Shown here one piece after another: positions 35,184-43,364 of a stretch of 64,000 nt of DNA (the first letter of the stretch is position 1; each line of letters opens with the position of its first letter). The position numbers and the translations under genes are program-made. This DNA is from Mesorhizobium_K sp040049215. Its GTDB lineage: Bacteria; Pseudomonadota; Alphaproteobacteria; Rhizobiales; Rhizobiaceae. The notes below the pieces were generated by a model. It had not been told where the DNA came from. It worked only from the letters and a program-made list of their open reading frames with translations, and searched no databases. Location: contig NZ_JBDZDN010000001.1 of assembly GCF_040049215.1 (NCBI RefSeq), positions 1,612,001-1,676,000 of the forward strand. The letters run 5' to 3'.

Positions 35184-35998
35184 CTAGTGCCAGGTGGTCG
35201 GTGGGAACCAATCATCGACCGCCTCCTCTGTCACGCCTCGAGCGGCGCTCCACCAATTGACAGGGAAAGGCCAATCGTTTGCTGCATATTCGCGAAGATA
35301 AGTGGGGACGAAGCTCTCGCGGAAATCGGGCTTCGCAGGATCGACGAGGACGCCGCAATAACCGAGGATCGCGATCAATGCTCGACGCTCCTGGTCGTTT
35401 GAAGGCAGTATCGCGCCCAGCGCCTTGGCGAGGTCAGCGAGTCTGGCCGCCGAAGGCATAGACCGGGCTATGTCGAGAACGGCATTCAACCTCAGATAGT
35501 CTGCTCTGCCCGGGTGTGGCCTGGGCGCGTGAGCAAGCTGCTGCAGATCGAAGCCGACATAACAAGGCTGGGTGTGGCGTACGCCGCCCCATTTGATCCG
35601 CACAAAGTTGAGTACGTTCAGGTCCACATCGGCGTCCTGCGGTTCACCGCAGATCGAGCAGGTTGAACTGTTCGACTGACTGACCCATTTGTGGCGAGTC
35701 AAATGTCGAGTCGCGGCGTAGCTGCCTAACCCAGATCGCAGATCCAGACGTCGGGTACGCAGGCTAACGCGAAGCATGAAACAACCTGTTCGCGAGAGAT
35801 TGCATCCCGGGCGGCAATTGCGCGGTCGACTGAAGCGTCGTGCGACAGGCGAAAATTGTCGAACATCAGGCCTTTGGCTTTTGCATATGCAAAATCTTCA
35901 GGCGAGATAACTGGACTCCTGCGCCATCCGGCCTGAGTCCAGTATGCGTTGATCAGAACTTGAACCGCACGCTTATCCAAATCCATCGACCCGGACAC
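35184..35998 (-). pseudogene. Frameshifted hypothetical gene (two overlapping frames)
   Basis: Two minus-strand frames look like one broken protein. Frame 1 (35998-35726, 90 codons) starts MSGSMDLDKRAVQVLINAYW and ends VVSCFALACVPDVW... at a stop. Frame 2 (35777-35184, 197 codons) overlaps it by 52 nt and carries on with RTRRLDLRSGLGSYA, a C-S-I-C-G zinc-like pair and an acidic/aromatic C-terminus. A +1/-1 shift near 35735-35770 would join them into one protein of about 270 residues. I do not recognise the function. A genuine frameshift mutation or a sequencing error are both possible. Confidence 0.6.
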
Positions 35999-36003
35999 AG
36001 TTA

Positions 36004-37101
36004 TTACGCCCCCACCCAGTGCCTATGCATGTGGGCTGCGCGGGCGAGCTGTGGTGCGGTCTTGAATTCGTGGCCGAGCGTGGCGGCCGCGCGCCAGGGC
36101 CAGCGCGGGTCTGCAAGGATGGCGCGGGCGAGCGCCACCATGTCCGCGCGCCCGCCGGCGACGATCGCCTCGGCCTGCCTGGCCTCGTCGATCAGGCCAA
36201 CCGCGCGCACTGGAATGCCGACAGCCTTCTTCACTGCTTCCGCCAGATGCACCTGGTAGCCGGGGCCGGTCGGGATCTTCTGATGCGGAGAATTGCCCCC
36301 GCTCGAGCAGCAGATGTAGGACGCGCCGGCATCCTTTAGCGCACGCGCGACCTCGACGCCTTCCTCCACCGACAGTCCGCCCTCCACCCAGTCGGTCACG
36401 GAGATGCGCGCGCCCAGCATCAGCTTCGGCACGGCATGCTTGACCGCCTTGGCGATCTCGACGGCCAGCCGCACGCGGTTCTCGAACGACCCGCCCCAGT
36501 TGTCCGTGCGCTGGTTGGAGAGCGGCGAGATGAACTGGTGCAGCAGGTAGCCATGCGCGGAATGCAGCTCGATGAAGTCGAAACCGGCGCGCTCCGCGCG
36601 GTGCGCTGCGCTGACGAAATGGCCGATCAGCGCATGGATCTCATCCTCGCTCAGCGCATGTGGCGTATGCCAGCCGTCGGCGAAGGGCAGGGCGGAGGCC
36701 GACACCGTCTGCCAGGGATCCTGGCCGGGTTTCAGCGGCCCGCCGCCTTCCCAGGGACGCTGGCACGACGCCTTGCGGCCGGCATGGGCGAGCTGGACGC
36801 CGAATTTGGTGCCTGATAGCGCGACGCGTTTCGTGGCGTCCAGCGCACGCTTCGCGGCCGCTTCGTTGTGGTCGGAGTAGAGGCCGAGGCAGCCATGCGA
36901 GATGCGGCCGCGCCGCTCGACATCGGTCATTTCCATGGTGACCATGCCGGCGCCAGACAGGGCGTACATCATCCATTGCTGCAGATGCCAGTCGGAGGCC
37001 GAGCCGTCATCGGCGGAATACTGGCACATGGGCGCAATCGCGATGCGGTTGGGGAATTCGAGGCCGCCGAGCGTGATCGGCGAGAAAAGATGGTCCGTCA
37101 T
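36004..37101 (-). CDS. NADH:flavin oxidoreductase (Old Yellow Enzyme, YqjM-like)
   Basis: This 365-residue FMN TIM-barrel ene-reductase starts LFSPITLGGLEFPNRIAIAPMCQYSADDG, where the Cys is the YqjM-type residue near the flavin. FGVQLAHAGRKAS is near 100 and FDFIELHSAHGYLLHQFISPLSNQRTDNWGGSFENR is near 170-205. The phosphate-binding VGLIDEARQAEAIVAGGRADMVALARAILADP is near the C-terminus. The start is ATG 37101 with AGGAGC upstream. It reduces activated C=C bonds with NAD(P)H; the natural substrate is unknown. Confidence 0.93.
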   Translation of the reverse strand: MTDHLFSPITLGGLEFPNRIAIAPMCQYSADDGSASDWHLQQWMMYALSGAGMVTMEMTDVERRGRISHGCLGLYSDHNEAAAKRALDATKRVALSGTKFGVQLAHAGRKASCQRPWEGGGPLKPGQDPWQTVSASALPFADGWHTPHALSEDEIHALIGHFVSAAHRAERAGFDFIELHSAHGYLLHQFISPLSNQRTDNWGGSFENRVRLAVEIAKAVKHAVPKLMLGARISVTDWVEGGLSVEEGVEVARALKDAGASYICCSSGGNSPHQKIPTGPGYQVHLAEAVKKAVGIPVRAVGLIDEARQAEAIVAGGRADMVALARAILADPRWPWRAAATLGHEFKTAPQLARAAHMHRHWVGA

Positions 37102-37784
37102 GGGATGCTCCTGGGAGGGAATGTCCATACTTATGTGGCCTTGGGCCGAGCGCAACGGGCCCCGTGGCATGGTGGCGATGGGCCAGATCTTCGAGGGGCC
37201 CAGCCCGCCTCCCTCCAAACGGCAAGGTAGAGAACAGCACACCTCTCCGTCTCGGCCCTTCGGCAAGCTCAGGGTCTCGCCACCTCTCCCCCGGAAGGGG
37301 GCGAGGAAGGGAGCCAAGCTTCATCATCGCCACGCCCCGTTTCCGGTCTGGCCGTTTCAAAGAACGCTCTTCGCCGCCGGGAAGAGAAGTCGGGAAGCGG
37401 GGCACGGGGCCGAGCCTCTCAATTGTTAGTACGTGGCACGGTCTCCCGTGCCCCGCCGGCGTGCTTGCCCTACCTGGAGGGGACGCAGCGAATTCTATCA
37501 CCGCGCGACCTCGGTCAGGGCCCGGACCTCAGGGCTCATCACCCAGCCGCGCCACCGTTAGCGCGACCGATCCGGCGCCGCCACCCTCCCTGATACCCGG
37601 TGCGCACCAGGTTCCCGTAAGAGCGATGGCCAAGTATCGCGCAACATTGATCTGCGTGGAGAAACAGGCGCGAAATATTTTCGCGGTCGAATGAAATCAA
37701 TCGGTTAGCGGGCGTGTATATCCACGCGCCACGCGAAGCAGCGGCTGCTGGCCCATCACAGGACGATAGGAAACGGGGTCTCGT
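37102..37784. repeat. Long gene-free stretch with strong hairpins
   Basis: These 683 bases hold no supported gene. CCCCC-GGAA-GGGGG forms a stem at 37288-37301 with flanking CCTC/GAGG. GCGGGGCACGGG (37397-37408) pairs perfectly with CCCGTGCCCCGC (37445-37456) over a 36-nt loop. A short inner alternative, GGCACGG/CCGTGCC, also exists. The rest shows direct and inverted GC-rich words typical of rhizobial intergenic mosaic repeats. No riboswitch or known RNA family was recognised. Confidence 0.5.
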
Positions 37785-38804
37785 TCAACGCCAGCCGAGA
37801 GCGGGGGCGACATGGGTCAGGATCGCCTCGATCACATGGGCGTTGTAGGCAACGCCGAGCTGGTTGGGCACGGTCAGCAGCAGCGTGTCGGCCTCGGCGA
37901 TGGCCTCGTCGCCTTTCAACTGCTCGACCAGAACGTCCGGTTCGGCTGCATAGGAGCGGCCAAATACCGCCAGCTTTTCCGGTTCGATGTAGCCGAAATG
38001 GTCGGTGCTCTGGTCGCCGCCGAAATAGGCGCGGTCCATATCGTTCACCAGCGCGAAGATGCTGCGGCTGACGGAAACACGCGGCTCGCGCGCGTGGCCG
38101 GCTGTCTTCCATGCCTCCCGGAAGGCGCGTATCTGGTTGGCCTGTTGGACGTGGAAAGGCTCCCCGCCTTCGTCGAACTTCAACGTCGAACTCTGCAGGT
38201 TCATGCCGAGTTTCGCCGCCCATTCGGCCGTCGCATTGGTGGCCGCGCCCCACCAGATGCGGTCGCGCAGGCCGGGCGCATGCGGCTCGAGGCGCAGCAG
38301 GCCGGGCGGGTTCGGGAACATGGGCCTGGGGTTGGGCTGGGCGAAACCGTCGCCCTTGAGCACCTCGAGAAAAACCTCGGCATGGCGGCGAGCCATGTCG
38401 GCGTCGCTCTGGCCCTCGGGCGGCGCGTAGCCGAAATAGCGCCACCCCTCGATCACCTGCTCGGGCGAGCCGCGGCTGATGCCGAGCTGCAGGCGGCCGC
38501 AGGCGATCAGGTCGGCGGCGCCCGCGTCCTCGGCCATGTAGAGCGGGTTCTCGTAGCGCATGTCGATGACGGCGGTGCCGATCTCGATCCGGCTGGTCCT
38601 GGCGCCGACGGCAGACAGCAACGGAAAGGGCGAGCCGAGCTGACGGGCGAAATGATGGACGCGGAAATAGGCTCCGTCCGCGCCGAGCTCCTCCGCTGCG
38701 ACCGCAAGGTCGATGGATTGCAGGAGCGCGTCGGACGCCGACCGCGTCTGCGACTGCGGCGAGGGGTTCCAGTGGCCGAAGGACAAAAATCCGACTCTCT
38801 TCAT
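37785..38804 (-). CDS. LLM-class flavin-dependent oxidoreductase
   Basis: This 339-residue luciferase-like monooxygenase begins MKRVGFLSFGHWNPSP, followed by LAVAAEELGADGAYFRVHHFARQLGSPFPLLSAVGARTSRIEIGTAV (about residues 32-78). The flavin-site region LIACGRLQLGISRGSPEQVIEGWRYFG is near 95-121, and DRIWWGAATNATAEWAAKLGMNL is in the C-terminal half. These enzymes use reduced FMN and O2. The start is ATG 38804, which has no clear ribosome-binding site. It may oxidise a xenobiotic or sulfur/amine compound; context does not decide. Confidence 0.88.
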   Translation of the reverse strand: MKRVGFLSFGHWNPSPQSQTRSASDALLQSIDLAVAAEELGADGAYFRVHHFARQLGSPFPLLSAVGARTSRIEIGTAVIDMRYENPLYMAEDAGAADLIACGRLQLGISRGSPEQVIEGWRYFGYAPPEGQSDADMARRHAEVFLEVLKGDGFAQPNPRPMFPNPPGLLRLEPHAPGLRDRIWWGAATNATAEWAAKLGMNLQSSTLKFDEGGEPFHVQQANQIRAFREAWKTAGHAREPRVSVSRSIFALVNDMDRAYFGGDQSTDHFGYIEPEKLAVFGRSYAAEPDVLVEQLKGDEAIAEADTLLLTVPNQLGVAYNAHVIEAILTHVAPALGWR

Positions 38805-38910
38805 GCAGCTATCTAGCCTATCGAATCGACAGCAAGCCACGCCGAATTTGGATGACTGGAATGCAGGTCAGCGAGGATCGTCGCTCATACCGTCGGTGCA
38901 GGGCGAGGCT

Positions 38911-39897
38911 TCACGGAAACCGCCGGCGGTAGTGCTCGACGGCTTCCGGGTTGCGCAAGTTCGCCGGCAAATCGCCCGAGAGCACGCGGATCGCCTCCTC
39001 GGCCGCGCCCAGCCCCATGCGCATCATGCTCTCTTCGGTGATGCCCGCCATGTGCGGCGTGATGATCACATTGTCGAAGCTGAAATAGGGATGATCCGAT
39101 GGCAGCGGCTGCGTCGAAAAAACATCGAGCGCCGCACCTGCGATGCGGCCGGACGACAGCGCCTCGAGCAGCGCCGCGTCCTCCACGACCGGCCCGCGCG
39201 AGACGTTGATCAGCAGCGCGCCGGGTTTCATGAGGGCTATGCGGTCGCGGCCGATCAGGCCGGTCGTCTCCAGCGTCAGCGGGCAGCAGAGCACGACGAT
39301 GTCGCTCGCCTCGACCAGTTCGTCGACCGAGGCGAAGCGGACATGATCAGGCAGATCCCTGGGCGTGCGGCTGTTGACGATGACGTCTAGGCTGAAACCC
39401 TTCGCCGCGATCTCGGCGACATGCCTGCCGACGGCGCCGAAACCGACGACGCCCATCGTACGGCCAGAGAGATCGTTGCCGTCGTTGGCGTGGTCGCGCC
39501 CGGCGAGCCAGCCCTTCTGCCTGAGGTCTCGGTCGACCTGGCGGAATTTCCTGAGCAGCGCCATCGAGGTCCACAGCACATGCTCGGCCACAGTTCGGGC
39601 GTTCGCGCCTGGCACGTTGGCGACCAGCACGCCGGCCCTGGTCGCCGCGTCGACCGGGATCATGTCGAGGCCGGCGCCGTGGCGGATCGCGGCGCGCAGT
39701 TTTTGGGCGCGCTCGAAGAGTATCGGCGGCAGGTTGGCGCGCACGATGACGATGTCGGCGTCGCGCGCCTCGTCGGCCAGCGTCACCGGATCGATCGCCG
39801 AGGCCACCACGAGATCGCCATGGTCCTTGAGCATCGCGGCCGCTTGCGGGTGCAGCGTATGCGTCGAGAAGATGACGGGCTTTTTCTGTCTGGGCAT
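38911..39897 (-). CDS. D-2-hydroxyacid dehydrogenase
   Basis: This 328-residue NAD(P)-dependent enzyme has catalytic residues Arg in LLINVSRGPVVEDAALLEAL (near 231), Glu in the following segment and His in VIITPHMAGITEESMMRM (near 282). The Rossmann loop GVVGFGAVGRHVAEIA is near residue 148. The start is ATG 39897; a longer upstream frame has no family similarity. It lies 124 nt beyond the GntR gene in the minus-strand catabolic run and probably reduces or oxidises a 2-keto/2-hydroxy acid from the sugar-acid branch. Confidence 0.92.
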   Translation of the reverse strand: MPRQKKPVIFSTHTLHPQAAAMLKDHGDLVVASAIDPVTLADEARDADIVIVRANLPPILFERAQKLRAAIRHGAGLDMIPVDAATRAGVLVANVPGANARTVAEHVLWTSMALLRKFRQVDRDLRQKGWLAGRDHANDGNDLSGRTMGVVGFGAVGRHVAEIAAKGFSLDVIVNSRTPRDLPDHVRFASVDELVEASDIVVLCCPLTLETTGLIGRDRIALMKPGALLINVSRGPVVEDAALLEALSSGRIAGAALDVFSTQPLPSDHPYFSFDNVIITPHMAGITEESMMRMGLGAAEEAIRVLSGDLPANLRNPEAVEHYRRRFP

Positions 39898-40021
39898 GAA
39901 CTCTTCCGAAACCGGTTGCCACTCCAAGCTTGCGCGGTCGTACAGTTCGGGATCGTGCCCTAACTCGTTGTGTTCTCGCAATTCCGGACGGAAGCCGGTT
40001 GCCACTTTTCCTGGAATCGCC

Positions 40022-40741
40022 CTAGGCGCGCTCCAGCGTCTTTCCCGCCTCTTCGGTGCCCCCTTGGATGAGCCCCTTCCAGTAGCTCTCGACGCCCTGC
40101 AGATGCGCGCTCATCAGCGCCTGGGCGAGATTACCGTCACGCTTCAAGAGCGCGTCGAAAATCTGCAGGTGCTCGGCATGCGACTTGCGGCCACGTTCGG
40201 GGTCCTGGAAATAGATCGGCAGGCGTCGCTCGCCCATGACGTAATAGACGCTGCAGACCTTGTGGAAGACGCTGTTCTTCGTCGCCCGCACGATCTCGAG
40301 ATGGAAGTCGCGGTCCTCCTTGGCGATGCCCTCGCCGGCGGCGAGCCGCAACTCCGATTCGTGCAGGATCTCGCGCAGCCGCTCGTAATTCTCCTCGGTG
40401 GCTCTGCTGCAGGCGAGTTCGGCCGCCTTGATCTCGTGGATTTTGCGAAGCTCCACCGTCTCATAGATCTGGACCGGGTCGAGCGGCACGCCGGCCTTGG
40501 CGAACAGCGCCATCGCCTCGACGCTGGCCTGCCGCGTGGTGAGATAGATGCCGGATTTCGCGCGGCGCTCGACGATCTGCATCGCCTCGAGGATGGCCAG
40601 CGCCTCGCGGATCTGTCCGCGGCTGACGGCGAAATGCTCGGCCAGTTCGCGCTCGGAGGGGGTGCGCCCCGTGTCTCCGTGGGAAGCGGAGAACAGGTAG
40701 GCGGCGAGTTCGGCGAGGAGGTTCTTCTCTTTCATGATCAC
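40022..40741 (-). CDS. FadR-subfamily GntR transcriptional regulator
   Basis: This 239-residue regulator has a winged HTH at about residues 25-75 (TPSERELAEHFAVSRGQIREALAILEAMQIVERR) and an FCD ligand domain from about 80. The FCD metal-site histidines are visible in FHLEIVRATKN, HAEHLQIFDALL and SAHLQGVESYW. ATG 40741 or 40735 starts it. FCD regulators sense carboxylic or sugar acids and bind TGGT-N3-ACCA-type palindromes, several of which stand at promoters in this region, so it is the likely regulator of the surrounding sugar genes. Confidence 0.9.
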   Translation of the reverse strand: MIMKEKNLLAELAAYLFSASHGDTGRTPSERELAEHFAVSRGQIREALAILEAMQIVERRAKSGIYLTTRQASVEAMALFAKAGVPLDPVQIYETVELRKIHEIKAAELACSRATEENYERLREILHESELRLAAGEGIAKEDRDFHLEIVRATKNSVFHKVCSVYYVMGERRLPIYFQDPERGRKSHAEHLQIFDALLKRDGNLAQALMSAHLQGVESYWKGLIQGGTEEAGKTLERA

Positions 40742-40750
40742 ATGCCGACC

Positions 40751-41920
40751 CTATGCGCCCTGGGCGTGGGTCTCCAGGAATTTTTCCGAGATTGTGAAGC
40801 CGAGGCCGGGCTTTTCCGGGATCGCAATCAGACCGTCGGATACTTCGATCTTATCCTCGACAAGGTCGTGAATCATGGGGTTTGCACCCAGCGAATATTC
40901 GACCGTGAAGGTAGCCGGCGAAGCCGCGCATATATGCAGCCCGGCAAAGAAGCAAGGCGCGCCGGCCCACAGATGCGGTGCCAGCCGCAGGTTGAAGGCG
41001 CTGGCGATGGCGCCGATCTTCATCACCTCGCTGATGCCGCCGCAGAAGGCCGGGTCGGGCTGGAAGATGTCGGCCGCCTTGAGCACGGCAAGATCGCGGA
41101 ACGCGTAGCGCGTCGCCTCGCTCTCGCCGGTGGCGACCGGAACGTTGCCGGCCGCGCGCACCTCGGCGATGCCCGATTTGTCGTCGGCGACGACGGGTTC
41201 CTCGAACCAGGCGAGGTTGCAATCCTCGACCATCTGGATGAAGCGCCGCGCGCCGGCGACGGTGTAGGTGCCGTGCGCGTCGACCGCCAGCTCGATGTCG
41301 GGACCGATCGCCTTGCGCGCGGCCTGCACGCGCCCGGCCGATATGTGCGGCGCACCGTCCATCGCGCCGACGCGCATCTTCACCGCCTTGAAGCCGCCCT
41401 GGTCGATATAGGACTGCAGCTGTTCGCCGATTTTGTCGGCCGAAGCCCAGCCGCCCGACGCATAGGCCGGCATGCGCTCCAGCTTGCGGCCGCCGAGCAA
41501 CCGCCAGACCGGCACGTTCAGCGATTTGCCGAGTATGTCCCACAGCGCGATATCGACCGCGCTGATCGCCGCGATCGTCGCGCCGCGCCGGGCCATCTGC
41601 GGCATGGCATGGCCTTCCTTGACGGCAAGGTCGGAGCGGACGCCGTTGTAGAGCATCTCCCAGATCACGCCGATGTCGCCGGCATTCCTGCCGATCAGCT
41701 GCGGGCCGACTTCGTGGTTGAGCATATGCACCAGCGCGCCGTAGTCGCCGGCGCTGCCGGCGGCGTTCTTGCCCTCGCCCCAGCCGACCAGCCCGTCATC
41801 GGTCTCGATGCGCAGGATAGCGGCGTCGAAGGTGCGCACCTGACCGAAGTCGCTGCGATGCTGGCGGCTCGTTTCGATGGGGATGCGGACCCACCAGGCC
41901 TGGACGCTCTTGATGCGCAT
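40751..41920 (-). CDS. Enolase-superfamily dehydratase (mandelate racemase/muconate lactonizing type)
   Basis: This is a 389-residue protein. The N-terminal capping domain contains RSDFGQVRTFDAAILRIETDDGLVGWGEG. The barrel shows the first catalytic lysine motif FKAVKMRVG near residue 175. Metal ligands are Asp in ELAVDAHGTY near 210, Glu in LAWFEEPV near 237 and Glu in VATGESEATR near 262. A late HLWAG segment supplies a conserved His. Sugar-acid dehydratases of this group form 2-keto-3-deoxy acids. It is 9 nt from the GntR gene, so regulation and catabolism are linked. Confidence 0.9.
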   Translation of the reverse strand: MRIKSVQAWWVRIPIETSRQHRSDFGQVRTFDAAILRIETDDGLVGWGEGKNAAGSAGDYGALVHMLNHEVGPQLIGRNAGDIGVIWEMLYNGVRSDLAVKEGHAMPQMARRGATIAAISAVDIALWDILGKSLNVPVWRLLGGRKLERMPAYASGGWASADKIGEQLQSYIDQGGFKAVKMRVGAMDGAPHISAGRVQAARKAIGPDIELAVDAHGTYTVAGARRFIQMVEDCNLAWFEEPVVADDKSGIAEVRAAGNVPVATGESEATRYAFRDLAVLKAADIFQPDPAFCGGISEVMKIGAIASAFNLRLAPHLWAGAPCFFAGLHICAASPATFTVEYSLGANPMIHDLVEDKIEVSDGLIAIPEKPGLGFTISEKFLETHAQGA

Positions 41921-41980
41921 TCTGCTCCTTTGCCGCGGCCGGCCGCAGGCGGACTGATCGTTGCCCGGTTTGCGTCCCGC

Positions 41981-42883
41981 TTATGCCGGCATCTTCTTGC
42001 CGATCAGCGGCAGGATCGTTTCCGCCGTGATGCGCATCTGGTCGGTGTAGAATTTTTCGGTCAGCACGCTGGAGCCGTGGTCCTGGATGAACTTCAGCTG
42101 CTCGGGCGAGATATCGACGGGGTTGCGCTCGACCATGTCCGGGTAGCGGTTGGCCGGCGTGCGGTCGACGGGAGCGACGAACTCGTTGGTGAGCGCGCCG
42201 TCATAGCCGATGTCCTTGAGTATGCCGACGATCTTCGGCCAGTCGATGGTGCCGAGGCCCGCGGCGAAACGGTTGTTGTCGGCGATGTGGAAGTCGAACA
42301 GGCGCTTGCCGGCCTTGCGGATCGCCTCCTCGACGTCGAACTCCTCCATATGGAGGTGATAGGCGTCGAGGCAGACGCCGCATTCGGGGCTGACCGCATC
42401 GGCCAGCGCCAGCGCCTGCTCGCCGCGATTGAAGATGTAGGTCTCGAACCGATTGAGCGGCTCGACAGCGATCTTGACGCCGACCTTCCTGGCGTGGGTG
42501 AAACATTCACGCGTGGCGTCGACCAGCCATTTCCACTCTTCCTCGGGGGAGCCATCGGGCACCACCTTGCCGACGGTTCCCGGCACCAGCGTGATGATCT
42601 CGCCGTCGAGTTCGCTCACCATGGTGAGCACGTCCTTGACATACTGCACCGAGCGCTCGCGCTGGCCCTGGTCCTTGGCGGCAAGGTTTCGCTCGCCGAG
42701 CATCAGTGTCACCGCGCCCCAGCAGCGTATGCCATGTTCCTTCAGCAGCCTGCGCGTCTCGACCGGCTTGTATTGTTCCGGTTCGCCGGAAATCTCGATT
42801 GACTCGTAGCCGAATTTCTTGATCCGCTTGAGCGTCACCTCCAGCGGCTCGGCGCGCATCCAGTTATGCGTTGAAAGATGCAT
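41981..42883 (-). CDS. Sugar phosphate isomerase/epimerase family protein (AP-endonuclease-2 fold)
   Basis: This 300-residue TIM-barrel protein starts MHLSTHNWMRAEPLEVTLKRIKKFGYESIEISGEPEQY. Metal-site residues are visible in VKIAVEPLNRFETYIFN (Glu near residue 141), GVCLDAYHLHMEE (Asp and His near 173), LFDFHIADNNR (His near 199) and ALTNEFVAP (Glu near 228). The start is ATG 42883 with GGGAGAGAG upstream. It heads the minus-strand catabolic run (isomerase - enolase - GntR - dehydrogenase) and is controlled from a region with operator C. It could also act as a keto-sugar eliminase or hydratase. Confidence 0.88.
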   Translation of the reverse strand: MHLSTHNWMRAEPLEVTLKRIKKFGYESIEISGEPEQYKPVETRRLLKEHGIRCWGAVTLMLGERNLAAKDQGQRERSVQYVKDVLTMVSELDGEIITLVPGTVGKVVPDGSPEEEWKWLVDATRECFTHARKVGVKIAVEPLNRFETYIFNRGEQALALADAVSPECGVCLDAYHLHMEEFDVEEAIRKAGKRLFDFHIADNNRFAAGLGTIDWPKIVGILKDIGYDGALTNEFVAPVDRTPANRYPDMVERNPVDISPEQLKFIQDHGSSVLTEKFYTDQMRITAETILPLIGKKMPA

Positions 42884-42977
42884 GGTCTTCTCTCTCCCGA
42901 AAAATCGCCCGCGCAGAGCCGCGCGACGGCATTGGCTAGCTCGCTTCCCTTGTTGGACGGACGGCACTGCGCCAATC

Positions 42978-42988
42978 TGGTTCGACCA
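42978..42988. promoter_or_regulatory. FadR/GntR-type operator C
   Basis: TGGTTCGACCA fits TGGT-N3-ACCA. It lies about 95 bp upstream of the 42883 start and just downstream of the predicted -10 box at 43007-43012, a road-block position. Confidence 0.6.
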
Positions 42989-43006
42989 ATTAGGGTTGGA
43001 TTGACC

Positions 43007-43033
43007 ACTATAGCAAAAATTTTGCACCTGCAA
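43007..43033 (-). promoter_or_regulatory. Predicted promoter of the minus-strand isomerase run
   Basis: On the minus strand TTGCAG (43033-43028), a 15-nt spacer and TATAGT (43012-43007) form a sigma-70-like promoter directed at the isomerase gene starting at 42883. The spacer is short, so confidence is moderate. Confidence 0.45.
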
Positions 43034-43134
43034 GCCAGCAGCTCCGGACCATGGGGACTCGCCTTAAGTTGTTGAACAAAATGGAATTATTACGGGGCTC
43101 GAAATTTTTCACCCGGCCCGGCATACTTGCCGGC

Positions 43135-43168
43135 TGGCTTGACCAGATCGAGGAATTTGGTAATACCA
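43135..43168 (+). promoter_or_regulatory. Predicted promoter with operators D for the 43365 gene
   Basis: TTGACC (43139-43144), a 16-nt spacer and TAATAC (43161-43166) look like a promoter. The -10 lies in TGGTAATACCA (43158-43168), identical to operator B. A one-mismatch copy, TGGCTTGACCA (43135-43145), overlaps the -35. A regulator bound here would cover the whole promoter. Confidence 0.62.
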
Positions 43169-43364
43169 GACGGGGCGAGCAAACATGGAAAGCCGATATT
43201 TGAGTAATGCGTCCGGCGTCCATGGGGGGAAGGGCTGATGGCCGGCGGTCCGGGGCGGCGCCGCCGGCCATGGTCCCAAGGCGGCCCGGCAATCTGCTGG
43301 ACATTCAGCGACAAGGATGCAAACCGATTGCTGACCGCAGCCGGTCAGGACGAAGGAGGATTTC

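Noticed and set aside
37480..37640. Minus-strand GGGAACCTGGTG followed by GC-rich stems, resembling the start of a cobalamin riboswitch
   Set aside because: The invariant CCCCGC...ACTGT core is missing, and the downstream gene (Old Yellow Enzyme) is not a usual B12 target.
39365..42802. A very long plus-strand open frame (about 1145 codons) opposite the dehydrogenase, GntR, enolase and isomerase genes
   Set aside because: Its translation is Arg/Ala-rich low-complexity sequence with no domain, while the minus strand carries four well-recognised enzymes with ribosome-binding sites. It is a shadow of GC-rich coding DNA.
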